From the NCBI GenBank assembly GCA_019114225.1, contig DXFW01000020.1:62001-126000 (forward strand): a stretch of DNA of 64,000 nucleotides. The letters are read 5' to 3'. The notes below the pieces were generated by a model. It was not told where the DNA came from. It saw nothing but the letters and a program-made list of their open reading frames with translations, and made no database searches. This stretch comes from Candidatus Allofournierella pullicola. GTDB taxonomy: Bacteria > Bacillota > Clostridia > Oscillospirales > Ruminococcaceae. This document shows, piece after piece, positions 50,130-58,877 of the stretch (its first letter is position 1; every line of letters begins with the position of its first letter). The translations under genes were made by a program, and so were the position numbers.

Positions 50130-51868
50130 TCTTCGTCCTCGTCGCCCTCGTCGTCAAAAAAGTCGTCCCAGTTCTGCTCGTCCAGGCCGCTGCCGGCCTC
50201 CAGCCGGTCCAGCATTTCCTTGCAGCGGCGGCTGGCCCGCAGGATACGGGCGGGCTCCTGGCTGGCCAGTTCCTCCTGGAAGGCCTCCATCACCCGGCCC
50301 ACCTGCTCGCGCACTTCGCCCAAGGTCTCTTTCCAAAGGCGCTCGCCCCGGGCCAGCAGCAGGCGGTTCTCCTCCCGGTCGCGGGGGTGGATCTTCAGCT
50401 TCTGCAGCTGTTCCAGCCGCTTTTTGGCCTCCTCTTCGGAAAGGCCGCTGCCCGGCCCCACCAGCACCGCGCTGATGGCCTTGCCGGTGGACAGACTTTC
50501 GGCCTCCACTTCCAGAATGCCGTTGATGTCGTAGGTGAAGCGCACTGCCGCGCCCTCCTGCCCTGCGGGCGCGGGCGGCACCGGCAGGTCCAGTTCGCCC
50601 AGCTTGCGGTTGTCGGCGCAGTACATCGCCTCGCCCTGATACACCTGGATGTGCAGCTTGGTCTGGCCGGGGCTGACGGTGTAATACTTTTCCACCTTGC
50701 TGGTGGGCAGGGCGCTGTTGCGCTCGATGATGGGGCTCATAATGAGGTTGTCCTCGTCCGCCGGGTTATGTACGCCCACGCCCAGAGTGAAGGGGCACAG
50801 GTCGGTGAGCACCATCTGGCGCAGTTCGGCCTTGCGCTCCTTCATGGCGGCATAAAGCCCCGCGCCCTGGGCCACCACCGTGTCCGGGTGGCCGGAATCC
50901 AGCAGGGGGCGGCCCAGCAGATGGGAGAGGTACTGGCGCACCACCGGCATTTTGCAGCTGCCGCCCACCGGCACCACGCCGTGCAGCTCCCGGGGGGCAA
51001 GGCCGCTGTCCCGCAGGGCCTTCTGCAGCGGGGTGCGCATGCGCCCGAAGAGAGTGGCGGCGTTTTCGATGAGCTTCTGGCCGGTGAGGCTCATGGAGCC
51101 TTCAAGGCCCGGCAGATCCAGCACCATCACCGCCATGGGAGCGGTGGTGAGGGTCTGCTTGCACTGCTCGGCCTGGGCCAGCAGGATGGCCCGCAGGCCG
51201 GGCTCCAGCGCGTCGTAGTCGATGTTGTTCTCCTGGCAGTACATGTGGGCGATGGCCGCGTCCAGGTCGTTGCCGCCCAGCTGGTTGTCACCGCTGACGG
51301 CCAGGATGTTCACCACATTTTCAAAGCAATCCACCACCGAGACGTCCAGCGTGCCGCCGCCGAAGTCGTAGACCAGAAAGGCCGCGTCCCCCTGGTCGGG
51401 GTCGTAGCAGGCCAGGGCCGCGGCGCTGGGCTCGTTGATGAGCCGCTCCACCTTGAGGCCCGCCAGCTTGCCCGCCCGCTTGGTGGCGGCGCGCTGGGAG
51501 TCGGTGAAATAGGCGGGCACGCTGACCACAGCCTCCTCCACCGGCTGGCCGAGATAGGCCTCCGCGTCCTCTTTCAGGCGGCGCAGCACCAGGGCCGAAA
51601 GCTCCTCCGGCAGGAAGGTGCGCCCGGCGAGGGAAAAGGTCTTGCCGGTGCCCATGTCCCGCTTGAAGGCGGCGGCGGTGCGCTCCGGGTGGGTGATCAG
51701 CCGCTCCTTGGCGGCTTTGCCCACCAGCACCGCGCCGTCCTCGTCAATGCTGACGACGCTGGGGGTGAGGGTCTCGCCGAAGGCGTTGGGGATGAGCCGG
51801 CTGGCGCCGTCTTTGTACACCGCGGCCAGGCTGTTGGTGGTTCCAAGGTCAATACCAATGATGGGCAT
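50126..51868 (-). CDS. Hsp70-family chaperone (HscC/DnaK-like)
   Basis: A 580-residue Hsp70. The actin-fold phosphate motifs are GIDLGTTNSL near residue 5, VYDFGGGTLDVS near 164 and the adenosine motif GGSCKMP near 310. The substrate domain is truncated compared with DnaK and the C-terminal lid ends in an acidic run DDFFDDEGDEDEE. This layout is that of HscC-like specialised Hsp70s. The clearest partner is the membrane J-protein encoded next to it. It is 42 bases downstream of murE, so both are likely in one transcript. Confidence 0.88.
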   Translation of the reverse strand: MPIIGIDLGTTNSLAAVYKDGASRLIPNAFGETLTPSVVSIDEDGAVLVGKAAKERLITHPERTAAAFKRDMGTGKTFSLAGRTFLPEELSALVLRRLKEDAEAYLGQPVEEAVVSVPAYFTDSQRAATKRAGKLAGLKVERLINEPSAAALACYDPDQGDAAFLVYDFGGGTLDVSVVDCFENVVNILAVSGDNQLGGNDLDAAIAHMYCQENNIDYDALEPGLRAILLAQAEQCKQTLTTAPMAVMVLDLPGLEGSMSLTGQKLIENAATLFGRMRTPLQKALRDSGLAPRELHGVVPVGGSCKMPVVRQYLSHLLGRPLLDSGHPDTVVAQGAGLYAAMKERKAELRQMVLTDLCPFTLGVGVHNPADEDNLIMSPIIERNSALPTSKVEKYYTVSPGQTKLHIQVYQGEAMYCADNRKLGELDLPVPPAPAGQEGAAVRFTYDINGILEVEAESLSTGKAISAVLVGPGSGLSEEEAKKRLEQLQKLKIHPRDREENRLLLARGERLWKETLGEVREQVGRVMEAFQEELASQEPARILRASRRCKEMLDRLEAGSGLDEQNWDDFFDDEGDEDEE

Positions 51869-51910
51869 GTCGTTCGTTCGCTTCCTCGTGTTTCGTTGTG
51901 TTCGTTCGGC

Positions 51911-53389
51911 TCATTCCAGGCCGGTCTCCTGGGCGTATTCCAGCAGCAGCTCCCGCTCCAGGAAGGGGGTCTTTTTGCCCTTGCGGTCGCGGTAGGTCTC
52001 GTGGCCCTTGCCGATGACGGCGATCATGTCGCCGTCCTGGGCGTGGTCCAGGGCGTAGTGCAGGGCGTCCAGGCGGTCGGGAATTTCCACATAGGGCACG
52101 TCGGGGCGGCCCTGGGCAATGCCGATCTTGATGTCCGTCAGGATGGCTTCCACCTCTTCAAAGCGGTTGTTGTCCTCGGTGAGGATGAGGAAATCCGCCA
52201 GGCGGCTGGCCACCTCGCCCATGCCGTAACGGCGCAGGCGGCTGCGGTCGCCGCCGCAGCCGAAGAGCACCACCAGCCGTTTGGGCTGGTAGGCCCGCAG
52301 GGTGGTGAGCAGATTCTCGGTGCCCGCCTCGTTGTGGGCAAAGTCGATGAGCACGGTGAACCGCTTGCTCACCGGCACCAGCTCCACGCGGCCCTTGACG
52401 CTGACCTGCTCCAGGCCCTTGCACACGGCCTCCATCTCAAGGCCCAGCACCTGGCCCACCGCCAGGGCGGCCAGGGAGTTGTAGACGCTGAACTCGCCGG
52501 GCATGTTCACCCGCACACGGGCGTTCCACACGCCGCTGAGCTGGTAGGAAATGCCCAGGAAGTTTTCGCCCCGCTCCAGTTCCAGGCCGCTGCCCACAAA
52601 GTCCGCTTCCTTGTGCATGGCATAGCTGACCAGCCGGCAGGTGTGGCCCGCCAGCAGGGTGTTGCAGTTTTTGTCGTCCACGTTCACCACGCCCACGTCG
52701 CAGCGGCGGAACAGCTGGCCCTTCCAGGCGCGGTATTCCTCAAAGCTCTGGTGTTCGCCGGGGCCGCCGATGTGGTCGGGATAAAGGTTGGTGAACACGC
52801 CCACGTTGAAGTGGATCCCGTCCACGCGGCTCATCATCAACCCCTGGCTGGACACCTCCATCACCACGCTGTCGCACCCGGCGGCCAGCATTTCGGAGAA
52901 GAGCTTTTGCAGCTCGTAGCTTTCGGGCGTGGTGTTGACCAGGGCATGGCGCTCGCCGGCGAAGGCGGTGCCGTTGGTGCCGATGATACCGCATTTGCGC
53001 CCGGCGGCCAGCAGCGCCGCCTGGATCATGTGGGCGGTGGTGGTCTTGCCCTTGGTGCCCGTGACGCCGATCATGGTCATCTTGCGGGACGGATTGCCGA
53101 AGAGATTGCAGCTCATAATGGCCAGGGCGTGGCGGCTGTTCTCCACCTGCACCACCGTGACCCCGGCGGGCATTTCGTCCAGCTTGTGCTGGATGACCAG
53201 CACGCTGGCCCCGGCGGCGGCCACATCCTCGGCGTAATCATGGCTGTCGCGGCTGGTGCCCACCACGCAGACAAAGGCAAAGCCCGGCTGCACCTTGCGG
53301 GAGTCGTAGGCAACGTCGGCCACTTCCGTCTCGGCGCTGCCCTGCAGGACCAGATAATCCAGCCCTTCCATCAGCTGGGAAAGTTTCAT
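51911..53389 (-). CDS. murE: MurE ligase with a DNNR specificity motif
   Basis: A 492-residue Mur ligase that adds residue 3 to UDP-MurNAc-L-Ala-D-Glu. The ATP loop GVTGTKGKTT is at 108-117, the carbamylated-lysine region is YRAWKGQLF (K223) and GDRSRLRR is near 380. The residue-3 specificity motif, DNPR in meso-diaminopimelate enzymes and typically DNPA or similar in lysine enzymes, reads DNNR at 406-409. The arginine favours diaminopimelate, while the substituted proline leaves lysine or another diamine open. Context with an Aslfm-type ligase nearby makes this notable. Confidence 0.9.
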   Translation of the reverse strand: MKLSQLMEGLDYLVLQGSAETEVADVAYDSRKVQPGFAFVCVVGTSRDSHDYAEDVAAAGASVLVIQHKLDEMPAGVTVVQVENSRHALAIMSCNLFGNPSRKMTMIGVTGTKGKTTTAHMIQAALLAAGRKCGIIGTNGTAFAGERHALVNTTPESYELQKLFSEMLAAGCDSVVMEVSSQGLMMSRVDGIHFNVGVFTNLYPDHIGGPGEHQSFEEYRAWKGQLFRRCDVGVVNVDDKNCNTLLAGHTCRLVSYAMHKEADFVGSGLELERGENFLGISYQLSGVWNARVRVNMPGEFSVYNSLAALAVGQVLGLEMEAVCKGLEQVSVKGRVELVPVSKRFTVLIDFAHNEAGTENLLTTLRAYQPKRLVVLFGCGGDRSRLRRYGMGEVASRLADFLILTEDNNRFEEVEAILTDIKIGIAQGRPDVPYVEIPDRLDALHYALDHAQDGDMIAVIGKGHETYRDRKGKKTPFLERELLLEYAQETGLE

Positions 53390-53421
53390 AAAATCAGCCC
53401 CCCTTTATGAATTGCGTATGC

Positions 53422-55254
53422 TCAGCGCTTTACAAAATATTCGTTGTACCACACAAGGAACATGAACACGCACCAGATCTGGCGCCAGTTGTCCCGCTTG
53501 CCGGAGACATGGTCGTCCAGCAGCTTTTTCAGTTCCTGCGTCTTGAAGAATTTGGCCGCGGCCTCGCTCTCAAAGGCCTTTCGCACCACGGCGGCGTACT
53601 GCTCGTCCCGCAGCCAGGCGCGCACCGGCACCGGGAAGCCCAGCTTCTTTTTGTCGGCGGTGCGCTCGGGGATACTGCGGGCAGCGGCCCCGCGCATGGC
53701 AAGCTTGGTGCCCCCGGCATTGGCGCGGTATTTCACCGGGATGTGCCGGGCCACCTCGAACACTTCTTTATCCAGGAAAGGCACCCGCAGCTCCAGGCTG
53801 TTGGCCATGCTCATCTTGTCGGCCTTCAAAAGGATGTCCCCCGCCAGCCACAGGTGCAGGTCGGTGAACTGCATGCGGGTGACCAGGTCCTGCCCTTTGG
53901 TCTTTTCAAAGAAAGGCCGGGAGAGGTCGGCGGGCTTGACGCGGCCGGTGTAGTGCTTCAGCAGCTTTTTCTTCTGCCGCTCGCCCATCAGGTTGGTGTT
54001 GCCGATGTAGCGCTCTTCCAGGGGTTTGGAGCGCCGCACCAGGAAGTTCACGCCGTGCACCGGTGGCAGCAGTTCGGCCACCGCGCCCACCGCCCGGCGC
54101 AGGGGCAGGGGGAGCTTGTCGTACCAGCTGACGGTGAAAGGCTCCTTGTAGATGTTGTAGCCGCCGAAGAACTCGTCCGCGCCCTCGCCGGAAAGGCACA
54201 CCTTCACCTGCTTGGCGGCCTCCCGGTTGACGAAGTAGAGGGCGGCGCTGGCGGCGTCCGCCAGAGGCTCGTCCATGTGGTACTGGATACGGCCCAGGTT
54301 TGCCCAGTATTCCTCCGGCTCAATGCGGTAGGCAAAGTTCTTCACGCCCAGGAATTTGCTGAACTCCGAGGCGTACTCGGTCTCGTCGTACTGCTTGTTG
54401 GCAAAGCCCACGGTGAAGGTCTTGTCCACCTTGGCAAGGCAGGCCATATAGCTGGAGTCCACGCCGGAGGAGAGGAAGGAACCCACCTCCACATCGGCCA
54501 CCTTGTGGGCGGCCACGCTCTCCTTCATGGCGGCTTCGATCTTGTCTTCCCAGCCGGTCATGTCGGGGCCGTCGTCCGCCTCGAACCTGGGCTGCCAGTA
54601 GCGGCCGGTGGACACTTCGCCCGCTTTCCAGCGCAGCCAGTGGGCGGGCAGCAGTTTTTTGACGCCCTTGAAAAAGGTGTCCTCCCCCGGGGAATACTGG
54701 TAGGTGAGGTAAAGCTCCAGCCGCTCCTCGTTCAGCTCCTTCACAAAGCCCGGATGGGGCAGAAAGCTCTTGATCTCGCTGCCGAAGAGCAGTTCGCCCT
54801 CGGCACCCGTGTAGTAATAAAAGGGCTTGATCCCGAAGGGGTCCCGGGCGCAGAAGAGGCTCTGGTCCGCTTCGTCCCAAATGGCGAAGGAGAACATGCC
54901 CCGCAGCTTTTCCAGCATGCCCTCGCCCCACTCCTCATAGCCGTGGAGCAGGACCTCGGTGTCGGAGTGGTCGGTGGCGAAGGTGTGGCCCGCCGCCTGC
55001 AGCTGGGCGCGCAGCTCCATGAAGTTATAGATTTCGCCGTTGAACACCACCGCCAGGCGTTTGTCCTCGTTGAACATGGGCTGGCGGCCGCCCTCGATGT
55101 CGATGATGGAAAGCCGCCGGTGGCCCAGCGCCACCCCGTCGCCGAAATAGCTGCCCTCGCCGTCCGGCCCGCGGTGAGCGATGGCGTCCATCATGGCTTT
55201 CAATATTTCCTCACGGTCGGCGCGCCGGCCGCAAAATCCCACGATTCCGCACAT
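53422..55254 (-). CDS. glutamine-hydrolysing asparagine synthase-type amidotransferase (copy 1)
   Basis: A 610-residue AsnB-family protein. It starts with the catalytic MCGIVGF (N-terminal Cys2 nucleophile of the glutaminase) and has the amidotransferase signature IAHRGPDGEG near residue 31; the synthase domain begins near 220 with the PP-loop SFLSSGVDSS. It transfers ammonia from glutamine to an aspartate carboxylate. It is divergent from an ATP-grasp ligase and 32 bases upstream of murE, so cell-wall aspartate may be a substrate. The ATG at 55254 is preceded by AAAGGAA. Confidence 0.88.
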   Translation of the reverse strand: MCGIVGFCGRRADREEILKAMMDAIAHRGPDGEGSYFGDGVALGHRRLSIIDIEGGRQPMFNEDKRLAVVFNGEIYNFMELRAQLQAAGHTFATDHSDTEVLLHGYEEWGEGMLEKLRGMFSFAIWDEADQSLFCARDPFGIKPFYYYTGAEGELLFGSEIKSFLPHPGFVKELNEERLELYLTYQYSPGEDTFFKGVKKLLPAHWLRWKAGEVSTGRYWQPRFEADDGPDMTGWEDKIEAAMKESVAAHKVADVEVGSFLSSGVDSSYMACLAKVDKTFTVGFANKQYDETEYASEFSKFLGVKNFAYRIEPEEYWANLGRIQYHMDEPLADAASAALYFVNREAAKQVKVCLSGEGADEFFGGYNIYKEPFTVSWYDKLPLPLRRAVGAVAELLPPVHGVNFLVRRSKPLEERYIGNTNLMGERQKKKLLKHYTGRVKPADLSRPFFEKTKGQDLVTRMQFTDLHLWLAGDILLKADKMSMANSLELRVPFLDKEVFEVARHIPVKYRANAGGTKLAMRGAAARSIPERTADKKKLGFPVPVRAWLRDEQYAAVVRKAFESEAAAKFFKTQELKKLLDDHVSGKRDNWRQIWCVFMFLVWYNEYFVKR

Positions 55255-55347
55255 ACTGTTTTTGTTCCTTTCCCGTAAAAGGGCGTAACTGCCCAATATA
55301 GGGTTTATTATACTACAAACGGCGGCGGTTTAAAAGGGGGCGGCAAA

Positions 55348-55377
55348 TTGACAAGGGCCCCATAAAAGAAGTAGAAT
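55348..55377 (+). promoter_or_regulatory. sigma-A promoter of the ATP-grasp/asparagine-synthase operon
   Basis: Perfect TTGACA (55348-55353), 18-base spacer, TAGAAT (55372-55377). Confidence 0.75.
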
Positions 55378-55413
55378 ATACGCGACACTGAATTCTCAAA
55401 AAAGGTGATGGAT

Positions 55414-56634
55414 ATGAAAGACCTTCTCCCTGTGCTTTTGGGCAGCGACGCCAATGTTTACGGCATGGCCCGCAGCTTTTACATGGAATACGGCGTGACC
55501 AGCCTTGCCATCGGCAAGGGGGCGCTGGCCGCCACGGCGAACTCCAAGCTGGTGAAGATGGCGGTGGTGGAGCCGAACCTGGAAGACGACGCGGTGTTCG
55601 TGCGCACCCTGACCGATTTTGCCAAGGCTCACACCGGCAAGACGCTGGTGCTGGTGAGCTGCGGCGACAACTACACCGGTCTGATGGCCCGGGCCCGCGC
55701 GGCGCTGGAGCCCTATTACAAGTTTGCCTGCCCCACCCCGGAACTGGTGGCGGAGCTGGACACCAAAGAGTTCTTCTACAAAGCCTGCGAGCGGCACGGC
55801 CTTGCCTACCCCCGCACCTTCGGCTGCACCAGCGAAAACTACAAGACGGTGGAGCTGCCCTTCCCCTTCCCCTGTATCATCAAGGCCAGCAACAGCGTGG
55901 CCTACTGGAACTGCAAGTTCCCCCACAAGAAGAAGGTGTTCGTTGCCTACTCGAAAGAGGAGTTCGACGCCATCACCGCCGCCATCTATTCCTCCAGCTA
56001 CCAGGACAATCTGGTGCTGCAGGAGTACATTCCCGGCGATGACAACTGCATGCGGGTGCTGAACTGCTACTCCGGCCTGGACCACAAGGTGAAGCTGATG
56101 GCCCTGGGCCGCCCCCTGCTGGAGGAGCAGACCCCCGAAGGCATTGGCAACTACGCAGCCATCGTCAACGTGCGGGACGACGAGCTGATGGAAAAGATGA
56201 AGGCGTTTTTGGAGGACGTGGGCTGGGAAGGCTTCTCCAACTTCGACATGAAGTACGACGCCCGGGACGGCAAGTACAAGCTGTTTGAGATGAACCCCCG
56301 CCAGGGCCGCAGCAGCTTTTTCGTCACCGCCAGCGGCTACAATCTGGCCAAGTGGCTGGTGGAGGACGTGGTGGAGCACAAGGAGCAGGAGCTGACCATT
56401 GCCGACGCCCACCATCTGTGGATGATCGCCCCGGCGGGCATTCTGAAGAAGTACCTGAAGGACGAGGCGCTGCTGGCCGAGGCCAAGGAACTCATGCGCC
56501 AGGGCAAGGTGAGCCACCAGCTGTTCTGCAAAGAGGACGCGGGGCTCAAGCGCCGTATCTGGTACATCAAAAACCAGCTGAACAACTACCGCAAGTACAA
56601 ACGCTATTTCGGCAACAAGGGCCTGGTGGACTGA
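55414..56634 (+). CDS. ATP-grasp carboxylate-amine ligase of the Aslfm (D-aspartate ligase) type
   Basis: A 406-residue ATP-grasp protein. The start LLGSDANVYGMARSF, the IKASNSVAYWNCKF lysine region, PGDDNCMRVLNCYSG and the magnesium/ATP region FSNFDMKYD...KLFEMNPRQGRSSFFV, followed by GYNLAK and a YKRYF tail, match the Enterococcus faecium D-aspartate ligase family as I recall it. That enzyme adds D-Asp to the lysine side chain of the stem peptide, the first part of the cross-bridge. The ATG at 55414 has AAGGTGAT eight bases upstream. Sits with AsnB paralogues on both sides and upstream of one of them in the same transcript. Confidence 0.75.
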   Translation: MKDLLPVLLGSDANVYGMARSFYMEYGVTSLAIGKGALAATANSKLVKMAVVEPNLEDDAVFVRTLTDFAKAHTGKTLVLVSCGDNYTGLMARARAALEPYYKFACPTPELVAELDTKEFFYKACERHGLAYPRTFGCTSENYKTVELPFPFPCIIKASNSVAYWNCKFPHKKKVFVAYSKEEFDAITAAIYSSSYQDNLVLQEYIPGDDNCMRVLNCYSGLDHKVKLMALGRPLLEEQTPEGIGNYAAIVNVRDDELMEKMKAFLEDVGWEGFSNFDMKYDARDGKYKLFEMNPRQGRSSFFVTASGYNLAKWLVEDVVEHKEQELTIADAHHLWMIAPAGILKKYLKDEALLAEAKELMRQGKVSHQLFCKEDAGLKRRIWYIKNQLNNYRKYKRYFGNKGLVD

Positions 56635-56659
56635 GGCCGCCGGGCAAAAGGAGAAGCCA

Positions 56660-58510
56660 ATGTGTGGAATTACCGGCTTTGTGAACGCAAAGCACGACCT
56701 TGACGAAGCGAAAAAAACGCTGAAGGCCATGGCCGACCTCATCGCCCACCGCGGGCCGGACGGCGAGGGCTTTTATGTGGACGAGCGGGCGGCGCTGGGG
56801 CACCGGCGGCTGTCCATCATCGACATCGAGGGCGGCAGCCAGCCCATGTTCAACGAGGACAAAACCCTCGTGACGGTGTTCAACGGCGAAATTTATAACT
56901 TCATGGAGCTGCGCGGCCAGCTGGAAGCGGCGGGCCATGTGTTTGCCACCCATTCCGACACCGAGGTGCTGCTGCACGGGTATGAGGAATGGGGCGAGGC
57001 TCTGCCCGAAAAACTGCGGGGCATGTTCGCCTTTGTCATCTGGAACAAGGCGGAGGGCACCCTGTTCGGCGCCCGGGACATCTTTGGGATCAAGCCCTTC
57101 TACTACTACCAGAACGGCGACTTTTTGCTGTTCGGCAGCGAGATCAAGAGTTTTCTGCCCCACCCCGGCTTTGTGAAGGAGCTGAACGAGGAGCGGCTGC
57201 CGGAGTATCTCTCCATCGAGTACATCCCGAACGCCGAGACCATGTTCAAAAACGTCTACAAGCTGCCGGGCGCGCACCGCTTCACCTTCAAGGACGGCAA
57301 GCTGACGGTGAGCCGCTATTACGACATTGCCTACCATGTGGACCACAGCAAGACCCTGGAGGACTGGAAAAAGGCCATCGCCGACACCTTTGCCGAGAGC
57401 GTGCGGGTGCACCAGATCGCGGACGTGGAGGTGGGGTGCTTCCTCTCCTCCGGCGTGGATTCCAGCTTTGTGGTGAACGAGGTTGCCAAGGGCACGCCCC
57501 ACGTCAAGAGTTTCAGCGTGGGCTATGAGGAGGAGAAATACTCCGAGCTGCCCTATGCCCAGGCCTTCAGCAAGGAGATCGGCGTGCCCAGCATTGCCAA
57601 CAAGGTGAACGCCGACCAGTTCTTTGAGGCAAACCAGACCATCCAGTGGTATCTGGACGAGCCCATGCCCAACCCCAGCGAGGTGCCTCTCTACTTCCTC
57701 ACCAAAAACGCCGCCCGCTATGTGAAGGTGGTGCTGAGCGGCGAGGGCGCGGACGAATTGTTCGGCGGCTATCCCCTCTACTGCGCGGCTCATCACTTTG
57801 AGGAATACGCCAAAGTGCCCCGTCCTCTGCGCAAGGCGGCGGGCGCGGCGGCGGGGGCGCTGCCGGAATTCAAGGGCCGCAACTTCCTGGTGCGCGGCGC
57901 ACAGGAGCCCTGGCAGCGGTGCATGCGGGCGAACTACGTGTTCTCCACCCCCGCCGAGCGGGACAAATACCTGAAGAAGGACTACCATGCCAAGGCCCCC
58001 GAGGAGTATTTCAAGCCCTACTTCGACCATGTGAAGGACCTGGATGAGCCCACTCAGCTGCAGTGGGTGGACATCCACACCTGGATGCTCTACGACATTC
58101 TTCTCAAGGCCGACCGCATGAGCATGGCCAACAGCCTGGAGCTGCGGGTGCCCTTCCTGGACCGGGAAATGCTGGAACTGGCCCTCTCCATCCCGGCGGA
58201 GTACCGCTCTTCCAAATCGGAAACGAAAATTGCCCTGCGGGCGGCGGCGCTGGCCGAGCTGCCCGAGAGCGTGGCCAAACGGCGCAAGCTGGGCTTCCCG
58301 GTGCCGCTGAACGACTGGCTGCGTCAGGACAAATACTACAACATGGTGCGGGAGAAATTCGAAGGCCCGGTGGCCGAACAGTTCTTCAACGTGCCGGAAC
58401 TGCTGAAGCTGCTGGACGCCCACAAGGCGGGCCAGAACGGCGGCATGACCAAGATCTGGAGTTTTTACAGCTTCATCCTTTGGTACGAGCTGTTCTTTGT
58501 GCAGCGGTGA
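56660..58510 (+). CDS. glutamine-hydrolysing asparagine synthase-type amidotransferase (copy 2)
   Basis: A 616-residue paralogue of copy 1 with the same layout: MCGITGF with Cys2, IAHRGPDGEG near residue 31, and the PP-loop CFLSSGVDSSF near 260. It follows the Aslfm-type ligase by 25 bases with an AAAGGAG ribosome site and shares its promoter. In enterococci and lactococci such enzymes (AsnH-type) amidate the D-aspartate cross-bridge to D-asparagine. Which copy does that and which makes free asparagine cannot be told from sequence. A terminator follows at 58515. Confidence 0.85.
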   Translation: MCGITGFVNAKHDLDEAKKTLKAMADLIAHRGPDGEGFYVDERAALGHRRLSIIDIEGGSQPMFNEDKTLVTVFNGEIYNFMELRGQLEAAGHVFATHSDTEVLLHGYEEWGEALPEKLRGMFAFVIWNKAEGTLFGARDIFGIKPFYYYQNGDFLLFGSEIKSFLPHPGFVKELNEERLPEYLSIEYIPNAETMFKNVYKLPGAHRFTFKDGKLTVSRYYDIAYHVDHSKTLEDWKKAIADTFAESVRVHQIADVEVGCFLSSGVDSSFVVNEVAKGTPHVKSFSVGYEEEKYSELPYAQAFSKEIGVPSIANKVNADQFFEANQTIQWYLDEPMPNPSEVPLYFLTKNAARYVKVVLSGEGADELFGGYPLYCAAHHFEEYAKVPRPLRKAAGAAAGALPEFKGRNFLVRGAQEPWQRCMRANYVFSTPAERDKYLKKDYHAKAPEEYFKPYFDHVKDLDEPTQLQWVDIHTWMLYDILLKADRMSMANSLELRVPFLDREMLELALSIPAEYRSSKSETKIALRAAALAELPESVAKRRKLGFPVPLNDWLRQDKYYNMVREKFEGPVAEQFFNVPELLKLLDAHKAGQNGGMTKIWSFYSFILWYELFFVQR

Positions 58511-58514
58511 AAAG

Positions 58515-58550
58515 AAAGGCCCGGGCAGCGTGCCCGGGCCTTTCCCTTTG
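58515..58550. terminator. bidirectional rho-independent terminator
   Basis: AAAGGCCCGGGCA (58515-58527) pairs perfectly with TGCCCGGGCCTTT (58531-58543) around a GCG loop. Confidence 0.88.
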
Positions 58551-58556
58551 TCTTTT

Positions 58557-58790
58557 TTAATACAGCATCAGCAGGAACAGCACCAGGGTGACCGCCCCCG
58601 CCAGGGCCAGCAGGCCGCACAGGACGGCCAGCAGCAAAAACAGGGTCTGGCGGTTTTCTCCCCTTTTTTTCGCGCCGCGCCACAAAAGGAGGAACACCAC
58701 CCCCAGGACCAGCCCCAAAATGCCCAGCCCCATCATGCCAAACATAGCCATGAGGAACAAATAGAGAAGCATGATGCCGATAAAAGCCAT
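58557..58790 (-). CDS. small membrane protein
   Basis: A 77-residue protein with two transmembrane helices (residues 3-35, rich in Met, Gly, Leu and Phe, and 49-76), joined by a basic loop RGAKKRGENR. No family is recognised. It begins at an ATG with a GGGGG site upstream. It is separated from ftsQ by the terminator at 58838 and is probably its own unit. Such small helical-hairpin proteins are common near cell-wall genes but a role is not assignable. Confidence 0.6.
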   Translation of the reverse strand: MAFIGIMLLYLFLMAMFGMMGLGILGLVLGVVFLLLWRGAKKRGENRQTLFLLLAVLCGLLALAGAVTLVLFLLMLY

Positions 58791-58837
58791 AGGCTCACCC
58801 CCTTTTTTCAGTATAGCACAAATTCCGCCGCAGAAAA

Positions 58838-58876
58838 GGCCGCCGCTTGATAAAATCGAGCGGCGGCCCTTTTGTT
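58838..58876 (-). terminator. terminator of the ftsQ transcript
   Basis: GGCCGCCGCT (58838-58847) pairs with AGCGGCGGCC (58859-58868), with T4 on the minus strand; also T-rich on the plus side. Confidence 0.75.
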
Positions 58877-58877
58877 T

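Noticed and set aside
50387-53410. A 1007-codon open frame on the plus strand opposite hsp70 and murE
   Set aside because: Antisense shadow of two well-supported genes, with the usual Val/Ala/Gly/His-rich composition and no SD.
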